From contig WFSK01000282.1 in NCBI GenBank assembly GCA_015486095.1, forward strand, positions 1-10,031: 10,031 nt of DNA, in the 5' to 3' direction. Position 1 is the stretch's first letter; each line of letters starts with the position of its first letter. The DNA comes from Thermotogae bacterium. Its GTDB lineage: Bacteria; Thermotogota; Thermotogae; B3-G13. The position numbers and the translations under genes are program-made. Under the pieces are notes generated by a model. That model saw only the letters and a list, made by a program, of their open reading frames with translations, ran no database searches and had not been told where the DNA came from. Of this stretch, positions 6,356-10,031 are shown one piece after another.

Positions 6356-7227
6356 TCTCATTCCTCTCCACGATGATATTTCCTTTTGAATTGAAGATAT
6401 ATTTTAGCAACGATGTGCATGAAAGGCTCTATCATCTTAGGAATAATCATTATGTAGGGTTATTAGGGCTTCCCAAACTATTGAAAAAGGTTGGCAGAAA
6501 GGATATCCTTGTCTTAGACGGCGGTGATTTCTTCGAAGACGAGGCTGATGAACCATTTTTCTGGAGTATTCGAAAGGATGGAGAAAAGCTCGTTAAAGAG
6601 ATCAACTACGATGCAATGATCCTTGGAAATCACGAATATATGTATGGTAAAGACTGGCTTGAAGGTTATATGAGAGATAACGATAAATTGATCGGAGCAA
6701 ATATAAAAGGACTTCCACCATACAAGATATTCGATTTCAATGGTTTTAGAATTGCAATAATAGGACTGACCACTCCTCAACATATAGCAGGAACCGTAGA
6801 GTATACCCCTGATGAACTTCCTCAAGACCCAATAAGAACACTCAAAAGCGTACTTCAAAGGCTTCCACCTGTCAACTATGTCATAGTCCTCGCTCACCTT
6901 CAGGTCCCTCTTGATCTTGTGATATTTCATGAGTTTAAGCGAGTTGATTTGATATTGAGTGGACATGATCATACCGGGCCAATTTTTATGAAAGCAGGTA
7001 ATCGTTATTATTATGAAGGGGCACCATACGCCAATCCAATGGCTCTTCTTACACTGGATACAGAAACTCGACGGGTAAAGTATAGACTCGTATATCCAGA
7101 AATATCAGACGTGAAAAGAGTAAAGGAGACCTCAAACAGAAAATGGCAAATGAGTGTGATAACGACAACTTTATTCGTTACTTTTATATTGCTGTTTACA
7201 CTGTATGACATTAATATGATAAAATGA
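6325..7227 (+). CDS. Membrane-tethered calcineurin-like metallophosphoesterase (5'-nucleotidase-type catalytic domain)
   Basis: The 300 residues have a signal-like hydrophobic N-terminus (about 2-21), a metallophosphoesterase domain (about 22-262) and a C-terminal transmembrane segment (about 277-295), so the enzyme is probably exported and held in the membrane. The dinuclear metal site is complete: N-D-V-H (29-32), G-G-D (66-68), G-N-H-E (101-104), A-H-L (190-192) and G-H-D-H (213-216). The S-N-D-V-H-E-R-L opening is that of the UshA/5'-nucleotidase branch, but the usual C-terminal nucleotide-binding domain is missing. Substrate could be a nucleotide or another phosphate ester. The TTG at 6325 is chosen because AAGGGTGG (6311-6318) lies 6 nt before it and yields a tidy signal sequence; an ATG at 6307 is the alternative, with a weaker site. 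It overlaps the unknown membrane protein by 31 bp. Confidence 0.85.
   Translation: MRYLVICFLLVSFLSTMIFPFELKIYFSNDVHERLYHLRNNHYVGLLGLPKLLKKVGRKDILVLDGGDFFEDEADEPFFWSIRKDGEKLVKEINYDAMILGNHEYMYGKDWLEGYMRDNDKLIGANIKGLPPYKIFDFNGFRIAIIGLTTPQHIAGTVEYTPDELPQDPIRTLKSVLQRLPPVNYVIVLAHLQVPLDLVIFHEFKRVDLILSGHDHTGPIFMKAGNRYYYEGAPYANPMALLTLDTETRRVKYRLVYPEISDVKRVKETSNRKWQMSVITTTLFVTFILLFTLYDINMIK
7195..7225 (+). promoter_or_regulatory. Promoter of the XRE repressor operon
   Basis: TTTACA (7195-7200) and the extended -10 TGATAAAAT (7217-7225; hexamer 7220-7225) are separated by 19 bp, slightly long. Transcription would start near 7232, about 29 nt before the TTG start at 7261. The promoter lies within the last codons of the phosphoesterase gene. 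ATGATA occurs twice, at 7216 and 7224. XRE repressors usually regulate themselves, but I see no strong palindrome here. Confidence 0.4.
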
Positions 7228-7260
7228 TATCGAGAATAGTTACGAATGTAGGTGATCCGG

Positions 7261-7776
7261 TTGTTCAGAGGAGAAAGACTGAAGGAGTTGAGAAAAGAGA
7301 AAAGTCTGAGTCAAGCCGATCTCGCTCGCATCTTGGGAGTAACACGGCAAAGTATATCTGCTTATGAAGTTGGACAGGCAGAACCTCCTACATCTAAACT
7401 CATCTTACTCGCGCAGATCTTGGGCACAACTGTAGATTACCTTCTAGGTTTAGATGATGCGAAAAAGGGGAGTAGGAAATTCATAGAATCGTTCTTAGAA
7501 TCGCAGATAGAAAGGCTCCGGAAGAAGTACCCTGACTTGGTTATAGGAGCGGCTCATGGAAAGGGAACGCATACACAAAAACTCATATATGCCTTTCTAA
7601 CCTTATTGGACATAACAGGGGAAATAAGAGATGACACGTATACGAGAACTGTGATCGACGTCCTCTCAAACTTACCCGAAGATCTAACCGAGACGGATAG
7701 AACTGCAATTTCTACACTTATAAAGTACATTTCTCAAAAGCGTTCTGGTGAAGATGCTTCTGGAGCACATCGTTGA
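7261..7776 (+). CDS. XRE-family helix-turn-helix transcriptional regulator (ImmR/DdrO-like position)
   Basis: This 171-residue protein opens with a Cro/C1-type helix-turn-helix (about 5-62): R-L-K-E-L-R-K-E-K, S-L-S-Q-A-D-L-A, L-G-V-T-R-Q-S-I-S-A-Y-E-V-G and the closing V-D-Y-L-L-G. The recognition helix is about residues 28-36. The remaining 110 residues are helical and charged and I do not recognise them; they may form the dimerisation part or the cleavage target. The TTG at 7261 is preferred because AGGTGATC (7250-7257), a long match to the 16S rRNA 3' end, precedes it; the GTG at 7252 lies inside that sequence. The gene overlaps the metallopeptidase gene by 23 bp. In ImmR-ImmA and DdrO-IrrE systems the peptidase cuts the XRE repressor to free its targets. 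That this repressor is cut, and that it controls this operon, is inference. Confidence 0.88.
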   Translation: MFRGERLKELRKEKSLSQADLARILGVTRQSISAYEVGQAEPPTSKLILLAQILGTTVDYLLGLDDAKKGSRKFIESFLESQIERLRKKYPDLVIGAAHGKGTHTQKLIYAFLTLLDITGEIRDDTYTRTVIDVLSNLPEDLTETDRTAISTLIKYISQKRSGEDASGAHR

Positions 7777-8155
7777 TAAAGCAGATGTAGATAAGATGAT
7801 AACTGAGATTGTAGAATATTTTGTGAAACGTAGACTTAACTTCACGATGAAAACCCTTCTCAAGCTTTTAAATATCGAGATAAAGGCATATGCATTACCT
7901 GATAATCCTATAGACGCTATATCATATAGAATAAACGGTAAGATGGTGATCTGTTACAACTTACATTCCCTTGGCAAAAATCCTCTTTTCAGAAATTACA
8001 GGTTAAATCTTCTGATCCTTCACGAGATCTATCATGTGATCCATGGAGACACGATAAACGACGATGAAGTTTTAACAGAATATGAGGCAACTCGTTTCGC
8101 ATTCGGAATAGCAAATAAAATGCCATTATACGTATTCTTTCAAAATGCTGTATAA
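7754..8155 (+). CDS. Small ImmA/IrrE-type (M78-like) zinc metallopeptidase
   Basis: The 133 residues carry the zinc-peptidase motif H-E-I-Y-H (90-94), with His90 and His94 as ligands and Glu91 as the base. About 15 residues on, E-Y-E-A-T-R-F-A (109-116) fits the ExxAxxFA segment of the ImmA/IrrE family, with Glu109 the likely third ligand. The N-terminal part (about 1-80) is helical then beta, as in that family. At 133 residues it is shorter than ImmA and far shorter than IrrE; it lacks the IrrE C-terminal sensor domain. The start is uncertain: ATG 7754 is chosen, GTG 7748 is in frame two codons earlier, and neither has a good Shine-Dalgarno, so coupling to the upstream repressor gene (23 bp overlap) is likely. 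The genetic pair suggests it cleaves the XRE protein in response to a signal. Confidence 0.8.
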   Translation: MLLEHIVDKADVDKMITEIVEYFVKRRLNFTMKTLLKLLNIEIKAYALPDNPIDAISYRINGKMVICYNLHSLGKNPLFRNYRLNLLILHEIYHVIHGDTINDDEVLTEYEATRFAFGIANKMPLYVFFQNAV

Positions 8156-8156
8156 T
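8151..8156 (+). promoter_or_regulatory. Possible -10 element placing a start at the UDG initiation codon
   Basis: A perfect TATAAT ends 7 nt before the GTG at 8164, so transcription would begin at or next to the start codon and produce a leaderless mRNA. The -35 region is poor (TTATAC at 8126-8131, 19 bp away) and the extended -10 TG is not at the right spacing. It lies in the last codons and stop of the metallopeptidase gene, whose codons also explain it (G-C-T-G-T-A then TAA), so chance is possible. Confidence 0.3.
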
Positions 8157-8163
8157 ACAAGGT

Positions 8164-8775
8164 GTGATAGAAAAAGATAAGTTGTGGAAGATCCTGGAAG
8201 AAAGAATAAATACGTGTACAAGGTGCCCTTTATATAAGGGAAAGACCAATGCTGTTCCAGGAGAAGGTAATAGGAACGCAGTCCTCATGTTCGTTGGTGA
8301 AGGACCTGGAGGAGATGAAGATGCCCTCGGCAGACCCTTTGTTGGGAGGGCAGGAAAGCTTCTCGATAAGATATTAGAATCTGCGGGTATAGATAGAGAG
8401 GAGGTCTATATAACGAATATAGTCAAATGTAGGCCTCCAAAAAATAGGACTCCTTATCCGAATGAGGTGAATGCATGTTTTCCATATCTTATGAGCCAGA
8501 TAGAGCTCATTCAACCGAAGATCATCGTTACCTTGGGTGCACCGGCAACGAGTGTGTTCTTACCAGATCTAAAGGGTGGAATAACCCAGATAAGAGGAAC
8601 ATGGTACAAGTGGAGAAATGGGATAGAAGTCTTTCCCATGTTTCACCCGAGTTATCTCCTGAGGAATCCAAGCAGAGAACAGGGTTCTCCGAAATGGTAT
8701 ACATGGCAGGATATAAAGGCTGTGAAGGAAAGATTGGACGAGATAAAAAGGGCTTCTATCACCCCATCTCCATAG
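8164..8775 (+). CDS. Uracil-DNA glycosylase, family 4 (iron-sulfur type)
   Basis: This 203-residue enzyme removes uracil, produced by cytosine deamination, from DNA and so starts base excision repair. The 4Fe-4S cluster ligands are in C-T-R-C (18-21) and at Cys89 and Cys105 (K-C-R-P-P to N-A-C), the spacing of thermophile family-4 enzymes. Catalytic motif 1, G-E-G-P-G-G-D-E-D (46-54), is followed by G-R-P-F-V-G-R-A-G (56-64), and the second motif is H-P-S-Y-L-L-R (161-167). All key residues are present and length is normal. The start codon is a GTG at 8164, 8 nt after the upstream stop, with only AAGG (8159-8162) too close to serve as a normal Shine-Dalgarno. A family-4 DNA polymerase-fused form is not seen. 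It is the third gene after the repressor and peptidase and overlaps the next gene. Confidence 0.94.
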   Translation: MIEKDKLWKILEERINTCTRCPLYKGKTNAVPGEGNRNAVLMFVGEGPGGDEDALGRPFVGRAGKLLDKILESAGIDREEVYITNIVKCRPPKNRTPYPNEVNACFPYLMSQIELIQPKIIVTLGAPATSVFLPDLKGGITQIRGTWYKWRNGIEVFPMFHPSYLLRNPSREQGSPKWYTWQDIKAVKERLDEIKRASITPSP

Positions 8776-9743
8776 GCACACTGTGCTTGAGAGGTAATAT
8801 CTTCCTAGCACCCATGTCTGGCTTTACGACAAGGGCATTCAGAGAAATAGCTTACTCGTATGGGGCTTCCTTAGTCTACACGGAGATGGTAAGCGCGATA
8901 GGACTGAGCAGAGGAGATAAGAACACCATAAGGATGATATCTTTCAACTCCAATGTACCTACTGGTATTCAACTCTTTGGGAGCGAACCCGATGATTTCA
9001 TTGGAGCGATAAAGCAGCTGAAAAGACTTGGAATAAAACCTGCGTTGATGGATATAAATGCAGGTTGTCCCGTACGGAAGGTCGTAAAAAAGGGGGCAGG
9101 AGCTGCGTTGATGAGAGAGCCCAAGAGATTAAAAGCGATCGTTAGTGCGGTGAAAGAATATGCCTCTGTCCCTGTCACAGTCAAGATACGGAGTGGTTGG
9201 AATGAAAGGAATATAAATGCTGTGGAGTGTGCAAAGATGATAGAAAAAGGTGGAGCGGATGCTATCTGTGTGCATGGACGAACGAAGACCCAGGGTTATG
9301 GTGGTGAAGTAGATCTCGAGATCATAAGAAAAGTAAAAGAAGAGGTAAATATCCCTGTCATCGGCTCGGGTGACAACTTTACACCAGAGGATGTAGTAAA
9401 GATGTTCGGAATTACCAATGTTGATGGTGTCATGATCGCCCGTGGAGCCATCGGCAGGCCTTGGATCTTCAAGCAGATAAGAGAATTTATGATATACGGC
9501 TCCTATAGCCCTGTAGCTATGAAAGAAAAATACGAAGTGATCAGAAAAGAACTCAAAGGTTGGTGCGAAGACTTGGGAGAAGATAGAGGTGTAAGGGAGT
9601 TCCGTAAGAGCCTCGTCAGATACGTTAAGGGAATGCCAAACGCATGTAAATTCCGTGACAGTGTATTCAAAGTGAAAGATAAAGCACAATTGATCAAACT
9701 CATAAACGATTACTTCAGGAGTTTACGAGATGACCTTCGATAA
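8703..9743 (+). CDS. dus: tRNA-dihydrouridine synthase (Dus family)
   Basis: Dus enzymes use FMN and NAD(P)H to reduce uridines in tRNA to dihydrouridine. The TIM-barrel domain shows I-F-L-A-P-M-S-G-F-T (33-42), F-G-S-E-P (92-96), D-I-N-A-G-C-P-V-R-K-V (117-127) with catalytic Cys122, V-K-I-R-S-G-W (160-166), C-V-H-G-R-T (189-194) and the FMN phosphate loop A-R-G-A-I-G-R-P-W (246-254). The C-terminal helical domain follows to residue 346. It looks DusB-like or like the T. maritima single Dus, but the target position cannot be told. The start is uncertain: family members begin about 22 residues later, near I-S-I-G at 8766, where there is no ATG, GTG or TTG. The ATG at 8703 is used, overlapping the UDG gene by 73 bp; ATG 8694 is also possible. 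Neither has a good Shine-Dalgarno. Confidence 0.92.
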   Translation: MAGYKGCEGKIGRDKKGFYHPISIGTLCLRGNIFLAPMSGFTTRAFREIAYSYGASLVYTEMVSAIGLSRGDKNTIRMISFNSNVPTGIQLFGSEPDDFIGAIKQLKRLGIKPALMDINAGCPVRKVVKKGAGAALMREPKRLKAIVSAVKEYASVPVTVKIRSGWNERNINAVECAKMIEKGGADAICVHGRTKTQGYGGEVDLEIIRKVKEEVNIPVIGSGDNFTPEDVVKMFGITNVDGVMIARGAIGRPWIFKQIREFMIYGSYSPVAMKEKYEVIRKELKGWCEDLGEDRGVREFRKSLVRYVKGMPNACKFRDSVFKVKDKAQLIKLINDYFRSLRDDLR

Positions 9744-9972
9744 GGAATTCGTAGAGAAGTGTGCTTACGATCCGGAGTTGAGAAAGATAATATATGCCAT
9801 TGCTGGGATGAAAGAAGAGGAGAAGATGAAATTCAGGAAGAAGATGCGATTGTATTTTTTGAACAAATCAAGTGTTGAGGATAGAAAGGCTATGGAATTC
9901 TATGAGTTGTTGTTGAAAGAGAACAACGCCATCGAGTTAAAGAAATGTATAGAAGGGCTAAGAAGTGGATGA
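9730..9972 (+). CDS. Small helical protein of unknown function
   Basis: I do not recognise this 80-residue protein. It is highly charged (Lys/Glu-rich) and predicted by eye to be all helix, with segments of alternating charge that could form a helical bundle or pack on nucleic acid; it has two cysteines (11 and 73), no signal peptide and no membrane segment. AGGAG (9717-9721) sits 8 nt before the ATG, and the frame starts 14 bp inside the dus gene, the usual spacing of an operon partner. That supports a true gene. There is no motif to assign a function, and position after dus alone is weak evidence for an RNA role. Confidence 0.65.
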   Translation: MTFDKEFVEKCAYDPELRKIIYAIAGMKEEEKMKFRKKMRLYFLNKSSVEDRKAMEFYELLLKENNAIELKKCIEGLRSG

Positions 9973-10031
9973 TCTTTCTGTAGGATCCTCCTCGATCCTT
10001 ACCAATTCCAATTTCGTATCTGTCTTTAAAC
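9958..10031 (-). CDS. Possible C-terminal end of a convergent gene, cut by window
   Basis: Read on the minus strand from 10029, one frame stays open for 23 codons and ends in a TAG at 9960-9958: L-K-T-D-T-K-L-E-L-V-R-I-E-E-D-P-T-E-R-S-S-T-S. The mixed acidic and polar composition looks like a natural protein tail, and the other minus frames give less protein-like sequence or an early stop. It would overlap the 3' end of the small plus-strand gene by 15 bp. The fragment is too short to name, and the call could be chance. Confidence 0.35.
   Translation of the reverse strand, partial: LKTDTKLELVRIEEDPTERSSTS

Noticed and set aside
8475..8702. Longer frame of dus starting at 8475 within the UDG gene.
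   Set aside because: The 76 extra residues are an out-of-frame reading of UDG codons and do not resemble Dus.
1..10031. tRNA, rRNA, CRISPR array, insertion sequence or prophage genes.
   Set aside because: No cloverleaf, repeated spacers, transposase, integrase or structural phage genes were seen; the XRE-peptidase pair is the only element with a mobile-element-like relative.

Overview
The window is a compact bacterial chromosome segment: genes touch or overlap, non-coding DNA is scarce, and Arg codons AGA/AGG and Ile codon ATA are common. The best lineage clue is the protein-L-isoaspartate methyltransferase, which carries a C-terminal domain of about 140 residues after the catalytic fold, resembling the Thermotoga maritima enzyme (from memory, not searched). 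With the family-4 uracil-DNA glycosylase, this suggests a thermophilic Thermotogota member. Genus and species cannot be given.

Layout. (1) 1-574, minus strand: a type II toxin-antitoxin pair, a Phd/YefM-like antitoxin overlapping a PIN toxin cut by the window edge. (2) 575-833: a promoter region with a minus-strand promoter for the toxin-antitoxin pair and one or two plus-strand promoters, plus inverted repeats that could be operators. (3) 834-3044, plus strand: a tight operon of a stand-alone pyruvate-kinase-C-terminal-like protein of unknown function, phosphopentomutase (deoB) and an O6-alkylguanine-DNA alkyltransferase (ogt). (4) 3047-4898, minus strand, convergent with ogt: a polar-amino-acid-type ABC ATPase followed 4 nt later by the isoaspartyl methyltransferase. 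(5) 4899-4962: a small divergent promoter region. (6) 4963-7227, plus strand: pantothenate synthetase (panC), an unrecognised membrane-anchored protein and a membrane-tethered calcineurin-like phosphoesterase, each overlapping the next. (7) 7261-9972, plus strand: an XRE-type repressor, a small HEXXH metallopeptidase of ImmA/IrrE type, a family-4 uracil-DNA glycosylase, a tRNA-dihydrouridine synthase and an 80-residue protein of unknown function. (8) The last 74 bases may hold the 3' end of a convergent minus-strand gene.

How the genes may work together. The most interesting unit is XRE repressor, HEXXH peptidase and uracil-DNA glycosylase in one gene string. The first two have the architecture of ImmR/ImmA and DdrO/IrrE switches, in which a metallopeptidase cuts an XRE repressor to release its targets. 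A base-excision-repair gene directly downstream suggests a compact damage- or stress-responsive switch; that is inference. Three molecular-repair enzymes lie in the window (ogt, isoaspartyl methyltransferase, UDG), fitting a hot habitat. The sequence TGATACAAT, an extended -10 element, occurs at three plausible promoter positions. Several genes probably start at TTG or GTG codons, judged from Shine-Dalgarno spacing.
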